Made by a program: the position numbers and the translations under genes. 43,667 bases of DNA from contig JAAYEI010000007.1 in the NCBI GenBank assembly GCA_012728815.1, forward strand, positions 1-43,667. Direction: 5' to 3'. This document shows, piece by piece, positions 1 to 8,034 of this stretch. The first letter of the stretch is position 1, and each line of letters begins with the position of its first letter. Under the pieces are notes generated by a model, which was given only the letters and a program-made list of their open reading frames with translations, had not been told where the DNA came from and ran no database searches. Source of the stretch: Clostridiales bacterium (lineage in GTDB: Bacteria > Bacillota > Clostridia > Christensenellales > Aristaeellaceae).

Positions 1-226
1 GCTCCTCCAGCGCGGGGCCGGCAATCTCAGGGGTGTCTTCCGGGGCCTGGGCGGTCACTTCCGTGATCACGCCGTCCACCAGGGTGACGGTCACCGTGAC
101 CATCTCACCGGCCTTGAAGCCCTCGGCTTCGCCGGTGAAGGTGCCGCTCGCGCCTTCAGCCCAGACGCCGCTGACACCGGTCAGCAGCGCAAGGCACATC
201 AGCAGGGACAGAAGTTTTTTCAACAT
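1..226 (-). CDS. Secreted FMN-binding domain protein, N-terminal part (runs off the window)
   Basis: Only the first 75 residues are present; the gene continues beyond position 1. The product starts with a Sec signal peptide (MLKKLL, hydrophobic core, likely cleavage after VWA at residue 23). It then shows the opening strand pattern of FMN_bind domains: GTFTGEAEGF, a VTVTVTLVDG strand, ITEVT, and the ETP-like segment EDTPEIAGPALEE. The family covers small periplasmic or cell-surface flavoproteins and the N-terminal domain of flavocytochrome c-type reductases; FMN is often attached covalently by ApbE. I cannot tell whether this is a stand-alone domain or the front of a large reductase. The start follows AAGGAGGATT, and a promoter lies just upstream. 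The mature N-terminus has no lipobox cysteine. Confidence 0.8.
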   Translation of the reverse strand, partial: MLKKLLSLLMCLALLTGVSGVWAEGASGTFTGEAEGFKAGEMVTVTVTLVDGVITEVTAQAPEDTPEIAGPALEE

Positions 227-266
227 GCAGAATCCTCCTTGTATTTGTGGGACTTGTCTCCCCAAC

Positions 267-295
267 AGTATACGGTCAGCGGGCACGGGAATCAA
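267..295 (-). promoter_or_regulatory. Promoter for the FMN-binding protein gene
   Basis: Read on the minus strand, TTGATT (295-290) is followed after 17 bases by TATACT (272-267). It lies about 40 bases upstream of the start codon at 226, a good sigma-A-type fit. The remaining bases from 227 to 458 hold only this promoter and the terminator of the neighbouring gene. Confidence 0.65.
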
Positions 296-416
296 GTATA
301 CAGGCCCGGGGCGGGTCGGGCTTTTTACCCGCCGGCAGGGACCCTCCTTGCGCGGGGCGTCTGGGTTGATGCGGCAGGCGCGATGGCCAGGGTGTGCCGC
401 CAATGGACGCGGGCAA

Positions 417-439
417 CAAAAAGGAGGCCTTAGCCTCCT
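417..439 (-). terminator. Rho-independent terminator after the HAD phosphatase gene
   Basis: AGGAGGC and GCCTCCT form a perfect 7-bp stem with a CTTA loop (422-439). On the minus strand it is followed by TTTTTGTTG, so it ends the mscL-HAD transcript. Confidence 0.8.
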
Positions 440-458
440 GGGTGCGGGCAGTCTTTGC

Positions 459-1088
459 TTATTCTCCCTGCATGAGCATCAGGGGGATGTCCTCCAGCTT
501 CTTGAACAGGAAGTCCGCCTCCCCCGGGCCATAGAAACCCTGCGGGTCAAACAGGGCGGTCGCGATGCCGGCTGCCCTGCCGGCCTGGACGTCGATGCGC
601 CGGTCGCCGATGATGACACACTCGCGGCGCTCCAGGCGGTGCTGGTCAATCAGCCAGTTGAGGGCGTCGGGCGCGGGCTTGCTGGGGAAATCGGCCTCAT
701 CGGTGATGAAATCGCGGAAGTAGCCCTCCAGCCCGTCCCGGCGCAGGGCGTCCAGCGCCGTCTGGTCACGGTGGGTGTAGAGGTAGTTGAAACCCCCGTT
801 CCCAACCACCGCACGCAGCGCCTCCACGCAGCCTGGAAAGGGCTGCATGGTGTCCATGCCCGCTGCCCTTTCGTAGGCAAAGTAGCGCCGCAGCAATTCT
901 TCCGAGCGCTCTCCGGCCAGGGCTTCGCTGGCATGCCGCAAGGTGGTCTTGGTCAGGGCCAGCACATCGGCCCCCTCATAGGACAACCCCAGGTCGTCCA
1001 TCGCCAGTTTGACGGCGTCCACGATGCGTCCGTAGGTATCGTAGAGGGTGCCGTCAAAATCCCAGATGAAGCAGCGGTAATCGTTCAT
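459..1088 (-). CDS. HAD-family hydrolase, phosphoglycolate phosphatase-like
   Basis: A 209-residue cytoplasmic phosphatase of the HAD superfamily with an alpha-helical cap between the first two motifs. Motif I is DFDGTL with nucleophile D10 and acid/base D12; motif II is T105 (YTH); motif III is K137 (SKPAPD); motif IV is GDRRID at 161-166. This arrangement and length match Gph/PgmB-like HAD-IA enzymes, but the substrate (phosphoglycolate, a sugar phosphate, a nucleotide) cannot be read from sequence. The gene follows mscL by 15 bases, is probably co-transcribed with it, and ends at a clear terminator. Confidence 0.88.
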   Translation of the reverse strand: MNDYRCFIWDFDGTLYDTYGRIVDAVKLAMDDLGLSYEGADVLALTKTTLRHASEALAGERSEELLRRYFAYERAAGMDTMQPFPGCVEALRAVVGNGGFNYLYTHRDQTALDALRRDGLEGYFRDFITDEADFPSKPAPDALNWLIDQHRLERRECVIIGDRRIDVQAGRAAGIATALFDPQGFYGPGEADFLFKKLEDIPLMLMQGE

Positions 1089-1103
1089 TGGTCTCCCTTG
1101 GTG

Positions 1104-1565
1104 TTAAGGCTGGACAGGCTTCAGCTCGCTGGTGCAGTGCGGGCAGCGGGTGGCGTCATCCTTCACTTCCAGGCGGCAGTGGTCACACAGCCGGACGGCG
1201 GGGGCGGGCGCCGGCTCTTCCTTGCGGCGGAAGGCATTGATGGCCTTCACAAACAGGAAGATGGCCAGGGCGATGATCAGGAAATCGATGACGGTCTGGA
1301 TGAACAGGCCATAGTTCAGGGTGGCCACGCCGGCTTCCTTGGCCGCCTCCACAGAGGCGTAGGGGACGTCCTTCTGGGCCAGCTGCACGAACAGGCCGCT
1401 CATGTTGGTGCCGCCGGTCAGCAGGGAGACGACCGGCATGATCATGTCATTGACCAGGCTGGAGACAATCTTGCCAAAGGCGCCGCCGATGACCACACCA
1501 ACGGCCAGGTCAACCACGTTGCCGCGCATGATGAACTCTTTGAATTCCTTGCCCATTTTGCTCAT
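1104..1565 (-). CDS. mscL: Large-conductance mechanosensitive channel MscL with a C-terminal zinc ribbon
   Basis: MscL opens a large pore under membrane tension and protects cells from osmotic downshock; it acts as a homopentamer in the inner membrane. The N-terminal 115 residues show the family hallmarks: FKEFIMRGNVVDLAVGVVIG at the start of TM1, then DMIMPVVSLL, a periplasmic loop, and TM2 (about residues 88-108). In place of the usual short cytoplasmic helix, a Pro/Ala linker leads to CDHC (C127, C130) and CPHC (C141, C144), a typical zinc-ribbon pattern. Total length is 153, slightly longer than classical MscL (about 130-140). It is the first gene of a two-gene minus-strand operon with its own promoter. 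Confidence 0.93.
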   Translation of the reverse strand: MSKMGKEFKEFIMRGNVVDLAVGVVIGGAFGKIVSSLVNDMIMPVVSLLTGGTNMSGLFVQLAQKDVPYASVEAAKEAGVATLNYGLFIQTVIDFLIIALAIFLFVKAINAFRRKEEPAPAPAVRLCDHCRLEVKDDATRCPHCTSELKPVQP

Positions 1566-1601
1566 GTAGAAATGCCTCGCTTTCGCTGGAAATGATGGCT
1601 T

Positions 1602-1630
1602 ATCTTAGCACAGCGAGCCCCGCGCTTCAA
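1602..1630 (-). promoter_or_regulatory. Promoter of the mscL-HAD operon
   Basis: On the minus strand TTGAAG (1630-1625) and TAAGAT (1607-1602) are separated by 17 bases. The -10 element sits 36 bases upstream of the mscL start codon. Confidence 0.65.
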
Positions 1631-1757
1631 GCGGTGCCGGGGATTTCAGCACTTTTGCGGCGCTTTCGGCCCCGCGGCCTTGTATTTATGCTGTTTTCTG
1701 CATAGTCATCTGTTTACGCCGCGCCGGATGGGTGTATCATGGGTACAATCAGGGGTT

Positions 1758-1786
1758 TTGTGAACCAAAAAATCTAATTTTATAAG
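1758..1786 (+). promoter_or_regulatory. Possible upstream promoter of the ABC transporter operon
   Basis: TTGTGA, 17 bases, TATAAG. It lies in the 372-base gap 1566-1937, about 80 bases upstream of a stronger promoter. Between the two, TGGCC (1794-1798) can pair with GGCCA (1824-1828) just before TTTTTT, a possible weak attenuator. No riboswitch fold was recognised in this gap. Confidence 0.35.
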
Positions 1787-1837
1787 GTGTGGCCTTGCAA
1801 AACAAGCTTCAGGCGCTGTGAGGGGCCATTTTTTCCC

Positions 1838-1866
1838 TTGACAACAGGGGCGTTTGCGGGTACAAA
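1838..1866 (+). promoter_or_regulatory. Promoter of the DUF3798 ABC transporter operon
   Basis: Consensus TTGACA (1838-1843), a 17-base spacer, then TACAAA (1861-1866), 71 bases upstream of the first start codon. It is the best promoter match in the gap. Confidence 0.7.
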
Positions 1867-1937
1867 ATAGGTTATACAATTCAGGCGCATACTTACACAT
1901 TTGGCAGTGGCCTGAGAAAATCAAAAGGAGGGTTCCC

Positions 1938-3083
1938 ATGAGAAAACTGTTGGCTCTGGTGATGGCGCTCGCCCTGCTGCTGGGCATGATGCTGCCCGCA
2001 ACCGCTGAGACAGCCGGCTACAAGATCGGCATCATGACCGGCACCACCACCCAGGGTGAGGAGGAGTACCGCGCGGCGGAGAAGCTGGCGCAGGACTTCC
2101 CGGACATCGTCATCACCGACACCTACCCGGACAACTTCAACGCGGAGGTGGAGACCACCATCGGCAAGCTGCTGCAGATGGCGTCTGACCCTGAGGTCAA
2201 GGCCATCATCATGACCCAGGCCGTGGCCGGCGCTGTGGCCGCCTTCACCCAGATCCGCGAAACCCGCCCGGACATCCTGCTCATCGCCGGCGTCCCGGCT
2301 GAGGACCCCAAGGACATCGCCGGGGCCGCGGACGTGGTCATGGGCGAGGATTCCATCACCGGCGGCTTCCAGATCGTGGAAACCTCCGAGGAGTGGGATG
2401 TGGATGTGCTGGTGCACTATTCCTTCGCCCGTCACCTGGGCTATGAGACCATCGTGGCCCGCCTGAACGTCATCAAGGAAGAGGCCGAGAACGTCGGCAT
2501 CCAGGTGGTGGAACGCGACGCGCCCGATCCCCTGGGCGAGGGCGGCGTGACCAACGCGCAGAACTTCATCCTGGAAGACGTGCCCAAGGTCATGGAGGAG
2601 TTCGCCGGCAAGAAGGTCGCCTTCTTCGTCACCAACTGCGGCATGCAGGAAGCCCTGCAGGCAGCCGTGCTCAAGGAAGTGCAGGAAGGCAAGGGCGCCT
2701 TCTACCCGCTGCCCTGCTGCCCCAGCCCCTTCCACGCTTTCCCAGCCTCCCTGGGCCTGGCGGTGGAGCCGGAAGACTATGGCAACATCGACGCCTACAT
2801 TCAAAAGGCCGCGCAGGTGCTGGAGAAATCCAACGCCCTGGGCAACTTCTCCACCTGGGCCGTGCCCGTCAACATGAGCATGATCTCCGGCGGCTTTGCC
2901 TACGCCAAGGACTACATCGAGAATGGCGGCGAGCGGGCTGACCTGGAGAAGCTGACCGGCGCCCTCACCACGGTCGCTGGCGCCAAGGCCACCCTGACCC
3001 CCTTTGAGAACGCCGATGGCGAGGTCATTGAGAATTATGTGCTCATCTACTTTGACAACATCGACTTTGCCGATTACCTGTAA
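1938..3083 (+). CDS. ABC transporter substrate-binding protein, DUF3798 family (BMP-like)
   Basis: A 381-residue exported protein: the signal peptide is residues 1-23 (likely cleavage after ATA), followed by a periplasmic-binding-protein fold starting YKIGIMTGTTTQGEEE. The sequence, including QAVAGAVAAFTQIRE, IAGVPAEDP, VHYSFARHLGYE and the Phe-rich PLPCCPSPFHAFPASLG segment, resembles the DUF3798 family, which is related to basic-membrane-protein (BMP) lipoproteins that bind nucleosides. The three genes downstream (ATPase and two permeases of the BMP/ribose type) fit this role. Adjacent cysteines CC lie near residue 262. There is no lipobox Cys, so it appears soluble after export. The start follows AAAAGGAGGGTTCCC. 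The substrate is unknown. Confidence 0.85.
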   Translation: MRKLLALVMALALLLGMMLPATAETAGYKIGIMTGTTTQGEEEYRAAEKLAQDFPDIVITDTYPDNFNAEVETTIGKLLQMASDPEVKAIIMTQAVAGAVAAFTQIRETRPDILLIAGVPAEDPKDIAGAADVVMGEDSITGGFQIVETSEEWDVDVLVHYSFARHLGYETIVARLNVIKEEAENVGIQVVERDAPDPLGEGGVTNAQNFILEDVPKVMEEFAGKKVAFFVTNCGMQEALQAAVLKEVQEGKGAFYPLPCCPSPFHAFPASLGLAVEPEDYGNIDAYIQKAAQVLEKSNALGNFSTWAVPVNMSMISGGFAYAKDYIENGGERADLEKLTGALTTVAGAKATLTPFENADGEVIENYVLIYFDNIDFADYL

Positions 3084-3176
3084 ACCACAGGTGGCTCTGT
3101 AAACATCCCGGAAGGCCTGCCGCTGGCCGGCAGGCCTTCCGCTTGTGACCTCTCTGCACAACAAAGGAAGGCCTGT

Positions 3177-4772
3177 ATGCCAGATCAATATGTGCTGGAA
3201 ATGCGTGGCATCACCAAGCGCTACGGCAACAATGCCGTGCTCAGGGATGTGTCCCTGCGGGTGCGCCCGGGGGAAATCCACGCCCTGCTGGGTGAGAACG
3301 GCGCGGGCAAGTCCACGCTGATGAACCTCCTCTTTGGCATGCCGGTCATCCACAGCACCGGCGGCTTTGAGGGCGAGGTGCTGCTGGACGGCCAGCCCAC
3401 CCACATCAGCTCCCCCATGAAGGCCATGGAGCTGGGCATCGGCATGGTTCACCAGGAGTTCATGCTCATCCCCGGCTTCACGGTGACGGAGAACATCAAG
3501 CTCAACCGCGAGATCACCCGGCCCAACCTGGTTTCCCGCCTGCTGGGCGGCGAGCTGGAAACCCTGGACACCAAGGCCATGCGCCAGGACGCGCAGGCGG
3601 CGCTGGACAGCGTGGGCATGCGCCTGGACCCGGACGCTAAGGTGGCTGGGTTGCCGGTGGGCTATATGCAGTTCATAGAGATTGCCCGGGAGATTGACAA
3701 AAAGGGCGTGCGGCTGCTGGTGTTTGATGAACCCACCGCCGTGCTCACCGAGAGCGAGGCCGAGCAGCTCATCCAGGTGATGCGCAGCATCGCCAGGCAG
3801 AACATTGCCGTCATCTTCATCACCCACCGCCTGGACGAGGTGATGCAGGCGGCGGACACCGTGACCGTGCTGCGCGATGGCAGCCTGGTGGGGGAGAAGC
3901 CCATCAGGCAGACCAGCGTGGCGGACATGGCGGCCATGATGATTGGCCGGGGCAGCGGGGCGCTGGCCGGCCGTCAGGCGCGCGCGGCCTGTGAAGGCGC
4001 GCCGGCCTTGTCGCTGACCGACTTCCATGTGGAGATGCCGGGGGAGGAGGTCAAGGGCATCAGCCTGGAGGTGTGCCAGGGGGAAATCCTGGGCATCGGC
4101 GGGCTGGCCGGGCAGGGCAAGATTGGCCTGCCCAACGGCGTCATGGGGCTCTACCCCGCCTTTGGCCAGGCCACCCTCTTTGGCGAGCCGCTGCCCCTGA
4201 ACAATGCCGCCCAGGCGCTGCGCCGCGGGCTGGCCTTTGTGTCCGAGGACAGGCGCGGCGTGGGCTTGTTGATGGACCAGAGCATTGAGGACAACATCGC
4301 CTTTACCGCCATGCAGGTCAAGGGGGATTTTCTGGGCAGCACCCTCGGGATGCGCTTCCAGGACCGCAAGGCCATCCGCGCCTTCGCCCAGGAGATGATC
4401 AGCCGCCTGGACATCCGCTGCACCTCCCCCGCGCAGAGCGTGGGCACGCTGTCTGGCGGCAACCAGCAGAAGGTGTGCGTGGCCCGGGCGCTGGCGCTGG
4501 ACCCCAAACTGCTGTTTGTGTCCGAGCCCACCCGGGGGATCGATATTGGCGCCAAGCAAATTGTGCTGGAGTCGCTTGCCCGGCTGAACCGGGAGGAGGG
4601 GCTGACCATCGTGATGGTGTCCTCCGAGCTCAACGAGCTGCGCTCCATCTGTGACCGCATCGCCATCATCACCGAGGGCAAGGTGGCGGACATCCTGCTG
4701 CCCGGGAGCCCGGACGTGGACTTTGGCCTGGCGATGAGCGGGCTGAGCGCGCGTGAGGAGGCACAGGCATGA
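3177..4772 (+). CDS. BMP/sugar-type ABC transporter ATP-binding protein (two nucleotide-binding domains)
   Basis: A 531-residue double ATPase of the RbsA/MglA/YufO kind that powers the neighbouring permeases from the cytoplasmic face. The first domain has a full Walker A (GENGAGKST, residues 39-47), a weak signature (LPVGYMQ) and Walker B (LLVFDEPTAVLTESE). The second has a degenerate P-loop (GLAGQGKIGL), but a good signature (LSGGNQQKV) and a Walker B region in which Asp is replaced (LLFVSEPTRGIDIGA). This asymmetry, one canonical and one degenerate site, is normal for the family. It begins 93 bases after the binding-protein gene and overlaps the next gene by four bases (ATGA), indicating translational coupling. 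Confidence 0.92.
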   Translation: MPDQYVLEMRGITKRYGNNAVLRDVSLRVRPGEIHALLGENGAGKSTLMNLLFGMPVIHSTGGFEGEVLLDGQPTHISSPMKAMELGIGMVHQEFMLIPGFTVTENIKLNREITRPNLVSRLLGGELETLDTKAMRQDAQAALDSVGMRLDPDAKVAGLPVGYMQFIEIAREIDKKGVRLLVFDEPTAVLTESEAEQLIQVMRSIARQNIAVIFITHRLDEVMQAADTVTVLRDGSLVGEKPIRQTSVADMAAMMIGRGSGALAGRQARAACEGAPALSLTDFHVEMPGEEVKGISLEVCQGEILGIGGLAGQGKIGLPNGVMGLYPAFGQATLFGEPLPLNNAAQALRRGLAFVSEDRRGVGLLMDQSIEDNIAFTAMQVKGDFLGSTLGMRFQDRKAIRAFAQEMISRLDIRCTSPAQSVGTLSGGNQQKVCVARALALDPKLLFVSEPTRGIDIGAKQIVLESLARLNREEGLTIVMVSSELNELRSICDRIAIITEGKVADILLPGSPDVDFGLAMSGLSAREEAQA

Positions 4773-6667
4773 AAACCAAAAGCAAAAGCCAGTTCTGGGT
4801 GTCCCTGATCCTGGCTGCCCTGGCCCTTGTCCTCCTGGTGCTGGGTGTGGCGGGCTTCGTCGTGCGGGGCAGCGACAGGGTGCGGGGCTTGATGGATGAC
4901 ATGCGCGCCCAGGCCGTGCTGGGCGCCGCGGCCGGCAGCATCATCGACCAGGGCGCCCTGGACACGCGCAAGGCCGCGCGGGCCTACGCGGACGAGCAGA
5001 AGTACAGCCGCAACCAGCGCGCCGCCTATGTGTCCGAGCAGGAGGCGCTGTACCGCGCGCAAGCCACCCAGCGCCTGCTGGCCTTCACTGAGGACCAGCG
5101 CCAGGGCATCGCCCCGGGCATCGCCCACACCGACACCCTGCTGCGCGATTATGGCGCCCTCTATGTGCAGGAGCGGGAGGCCTACGCCCTTGCCTGGCAG
5201 GAGGAGCAGGCCGCCAAGGCCCCGCAGGCACAGGATGTGCCTGATGTGGAAGGCGCGCTGTCAGAGGGCGGCGCGATGGAGGAGGAAGCCGTCACCGAGG
5301 CCTCTGTGGACTACAGCGGCTTTGTGCCCTCCCCTGAGCTGCAGCAACGCGAGGCGGCCATCCGTCCGGCCTATGAGGAGCTGTTTGACCTGGTCAACCA
5401 GGCCCTGCCGGATTTGCCCGAGGGCGCGCGGGAGGACCTCTACCTCCCCATCACACAAACCATCTTCACCCCCGGGGACAGCTTTGAGCAAGCCTATGAC
5501 CGCTATGCCCAGGCCAGCGGGGAGGACATCCTGGAAGGCTCCGGGCGCTTCCGCATGACCATCGCCCGCAACAGCAGCAACTGGATCGCGCTGGCCATCG
5601 GGCTGATCATCCTGGTGATCACCATCTACTTCTATCAGCCCCTGGTGAAGCGCCTGGGGGTGCCCCGGCTCATCATCACGGTGTTTTTCCTGCTGCTGTG
5701 CGTGGCGGCCGCGCTGTACAACATCCGCGTGTCCGGGCTGATCTCCAACGTCCTCTGGCGCACCGGCATGTACGGCGTGCTCACCCTGGCCATGCTGCCG
5801 GGCATCCAGTCGGGCATCAGCCTGAACATGGGCATGCCCATCGGCATCATCTCAGGCCTGCTGTCCACCCTCATCGCCCTGGAAATGAACATGACCGGCT
5901 GGGCCGCCTTCCTCTTCGCCGTGGCCGGGGGCATCCTGCTGTCCGTTCCGGTGGGCTGGCTGTACGGCCTGCTGCTCAACCGCCTCAAGGGCAATGAGAT
6001 GACGGTGTCCACCTATGTGGGCTTTTCCTATGTGTCCCTCATGAGCATCGCCTGGATGCTGCTGCCCTTCTACAACGCCAAGCTCACCTGGGCGCTGGGC
6101 CGCGGCCTGCGCCAGATGCACAACATGTCCGGCTCCTTTGGCAAGCTGCTGGACAACCTCTGGGCCTTCACCATCTTCGGGGTGCGCGTTCCCACCGGCC
6201 TGCTGCTCTTCTTCCTGCTGGCCTGCTGGCTGATGTGGCTGTTCTCCCGCAGCAAGTCGGGCACCGCCATGATCGCCGCGGGGGCCAACGCCCGCTTTAC
6301 CGAGGCCAGCGGCATCAAGGTCGACCGCATGCGCCTGCTGGGCACCACCATCTCCACCGTCATCGCGGCGGTGGGCATCATCGTGTACGCCCAGTCCTTC
6401 GGCTTCATGGCCCTGTACGCGGGCCCGCGGCAGATGGGCTTTGTGGCGGCCAGCGCCATCCTGATTGGCGGGGCCAGCATCAGCAAGGCCAAGGTCTTCC
6501 ACGTGATCCTGGGCACCTTCCTCTTCCAGGGCGTGCTGTCCCTGGGGGTGCAGGTGGCCAACGCCGCCATCTCCACCGGTGGTTTGAGCGAGGTCATGCG
6601 CATCCTGATCTCCAACGGCATCATTCTCTATGCCCTGACCCAATCTGGAGGTGAGTCCCGTGGCTGA
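4769..6667 (+). CDS. ABC transporter permease with a large N-terminal extracytoplasmic domain
   Basis: A 632-residue membrane protein of the BPD_transp_2 (RbsC/YufP) class. After one membrane segment (about residues 9-30) comes a hydrophilic stretch to about residue 268, rich in Ala, Glu and Gln, with segments such as YADEQKYSRNQRAAYVSEQE that look helical or coiled-coil. The usual multi-span permease core begins near N271 and shows the typical IILVITIYFYQPL, MLPGIQSGISLNMGMPIGI, GNEMTVSTYVG and AILIGGASISKAK segments. Ordinary members are about 320-380 residues, so the N-terminal domain is a large addition. It probably sits outside the membrane and may contact the binding protein; that is inference. 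Confidence 0.88.
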   Translation: MKTKSKSQFWVSLILAALALVLLVLGVAGFVVRGSDRVRGLMDDMRAQAVLGAAAGSIIDQGALDTRKAARAYADEQKYSRNQRAAYVSEQEALYRAQATQRLLAFTEDQRQGIAPGIAHTDTLLRDYGALYVQEREAYALAWQEEQAAKAPQAQDVPDVEGALSEGGAMEEEAVTEASVDYSGFVPSPELQQREAAIRPAYEELFDLVNQALPDLPEGAREDLYLPITQTIFTPGDSFEQAYDRYAQASGEDILEGSGRFRMTIARNSSNWIALAIGLIILVITIYFYQPLVKRLGVPRLIITVFFLLLCVAAALYNIRVSGLISNVLWRTGMYGVLTLAMLPGIQSGISLNMGMPIGIISGLLSTLIALEMNMTGWAAFLFAVAGGILLSVPVGWLYGLLLNRLKGNEMTVSTYVGFSYVSLMSIAWMLLPFYNAKLTWALGRGLRQMHNMSGSFGKLLDNLWAFTIFGVRVPTGLLLFFLLACWLMWLFSRSKSGTAMIAAGANARFTEASGIKVDRMRLLGTTISTVIAAVGIIVYAQSFGFMALYAGPRQMGFVAASAILIGGASISKAKVFHVILGTFLFQGVLSLGVQVANAAISTGGLSEVMRILISNGIILYALTQSGGESRG

Positions 6668-7919
6668 CAAGCAAAGAAACCTGGGGGAGGCCCTCTCCCG
6701 CCACATGAAGGACTACATCGTCACCTATGTCTTCCTGGTGATGAGCGTGGCCTTCGTGTGGATCTCCGGCCGGGGGCTGACGGACATCTTCTCCCAGCTC
6801 ATGGGGCGCCTCTCGCGCAACCTCTTCATTGTGCTCTCCCTCATCATCCCCATCGTGGCCGGCATGGGCATCAACTTCGCCATCACCATTGGCGCCATGG
6901 CCGCCCAGGTGGGCCTGCTGCTGGCCATCAACTGGGAGCTGACCGGCGTGCTGGGCCTGCTGGTGGCGGCCGGCATCACCGTGCCCCTGGGGGCCCTCTT
7001 TGGCTTCCTGATCGGCGGCCTGCTCAACAAGATGAAGGGGCAGGAAACCATTGGCTCGCTCATCCTGGGGTATTTCGCCAATGGGGCCTACCAGCTGCTC
7101 TTCCTGTTCATCTTCGGGAAGCTCATCCCCCTGTCCAACCGGGTCACCATCATCGGCGCCACCGGTGTGGCCAACACCCTCAACCTCACCGGGCAGACCG
7201 GGCTGTACATGGTGCTGGACAACCTGTGGATGATCACCTTCTCCCAGGCGGTCTATGGGGTATCCATCGCTATCGCGCTGCTGGCGGCGCTGCTGTATGC
7301 CCTGAAGAAGCTGCCGCTCGTGCGCCTGTTCCGCCTTGTTGGCATGGCGGCGGTGGCCAGCGCGCTCTATGCCCTGCCCCCCATCCACCGCATCCTGTCC
7401 ACCATCCGCGTGCCCGCCGCCATCTTTGTGGTGGTGGGGCTGCTGTGCCTGTTCAACGTGAGCATCATGCGCACCAAGCTGGGCCAGCGCTTCCGCGCGG
7501 TGGGCCAGAACCGCGCCGTGGCCAATGCCTCGGGCATCAACGTCAACCGCGTGCGCGTCATCGCCATCATGATCTCCACCGTCTTCGCCGGCTGGGGCCA
7601 GCTCATCTTTGTGCAGAGCCTGGGCACCCTGCAGACCTATTCCGCCCACGAGATGGTGGGCCTGTACGCGGGCGCGGCCATCCTGGTGGGCGGCGCCTCC
7701 ATTGACCGGGCCACCAACTCCCAGGCCATCATCGGCTGCCTGCTCTTCCACCTGCTGTTCGTGGTCTCCCAGGATGCCGGCGTGCGCCTGTTTGGCGACC
7801 CGGCCATCGGCGAGTACTTCCGCGTGTTCATCTCCTACGGCGTCATCGCGGTGGCCCTGGTGATGCACACCTGGCGCACCAACGTCAACCGCAAAAAACA
7901 AAGCAGCCTGGCAGCCTGA
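6660..7919 (+). CDS. ABC transporter permease (second BPD_transp_2 subunit)
   Basis: The partner permease of about 419 residues: multi-span, of the YufQ/RbsC class, with GMGINFAITIGAMAAQVG, a cytoplasmic coupling segment KMKGQETIGSLILGY, and AAILVGGASIDRATNSQ near the C-terminus. Together with the preceding permease it would form a heterodimeric channel. I chose the GTG at 6660 because GGAGG (6647-6651) lies 8 bases upstream; a GTG at 6651 in the same frame overlaps that Shine-Dalgarno and is less likely. The gene overlaps the end of the previous permease by 8 bases and is the last in the operon, followed by a strong hairpin. Confidence 0.9.
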   Translation: MADKQRNLGEALSRHMKDYIVTYVFLVMSVAFVWISGRGLTDIFSQLMGRLSRNLFIVLSLIIPIVAGMGINFAITIGAMAAQVGLLLAINWELTGVLGLLVAAGITVPLGALFGFLIGGLLNKMKGQETIGSLILGYFANGAYQLLFLFIFGKLIPLSNRVTIIGATGVANTLNLTGQTGLYMVLDNLWMITFSQAVYGVSIAIALLAALLYALKKLPLVRLFRLVGMAAVASALYALPPIHRILSTIRVPAAIFVVVGLLCLFNVSIMRTKLGQRFRAVGQNRAVANASGINVNRVRVIAIMISTVFAGWGQLIFVQSLGTLQTYSAHEMVGLYAGAAILVGGASIDRATNSQAIIGCLLFHLLFVVSQDAGVRLFGDPAIGEYFRVFISYGVIAVALVMHTWRTNVNRKKQSSLAA

Positions 7920-7975
7920 GCAAGGCGCCTGCCGGACTGCCCTCCAGGCATCAGGCAAGCTTGCCTTCAAACCAC

Positions 7976-8006
7976 AACACCCCGGGGCACCAGGCCCCGG
8001 GGTGTT
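7976..8006. terminator. Terminator-like hairpin between the convergent transporter and rubrerythrin genes
   Basis: AACACCCCGGGGC pairs perfectly with GCCCCGGGGTGTT (13 bp, 5-base loop). It lies between convergent genes and could act on both strands. There is no clear T-run on either side, so efficiency is uncertain. Confidence 0.6.
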
Positions 8007-8034
8007 GGCTGCTGCCCTCAGGCAGCGGATATGA

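Noticed and set aside
33-1595. A 520-codon plus-strand open frame at the left edge
   Set aside because: It runs antisense to the FMN protein, the HAD phosphatase and mscL, and through a good terminator and promoter; all three minus-strand genes have strong motif support.
1566-1937. A riboswitch (for example purine) ahead of the DUF3798 operon
   Set aside because: The gap contains promoter elements and a weak stem before TTTTTT, but none of the conserved cores of known riboswitches that I could recognise.
1893-4559. An 888-codon minus-strand open frame antisense to the DUF3798 and ATPase genes
   Set aside because: Shadow of two well-supported genes, with composition rich in His, Ala and Gly and no known domain.
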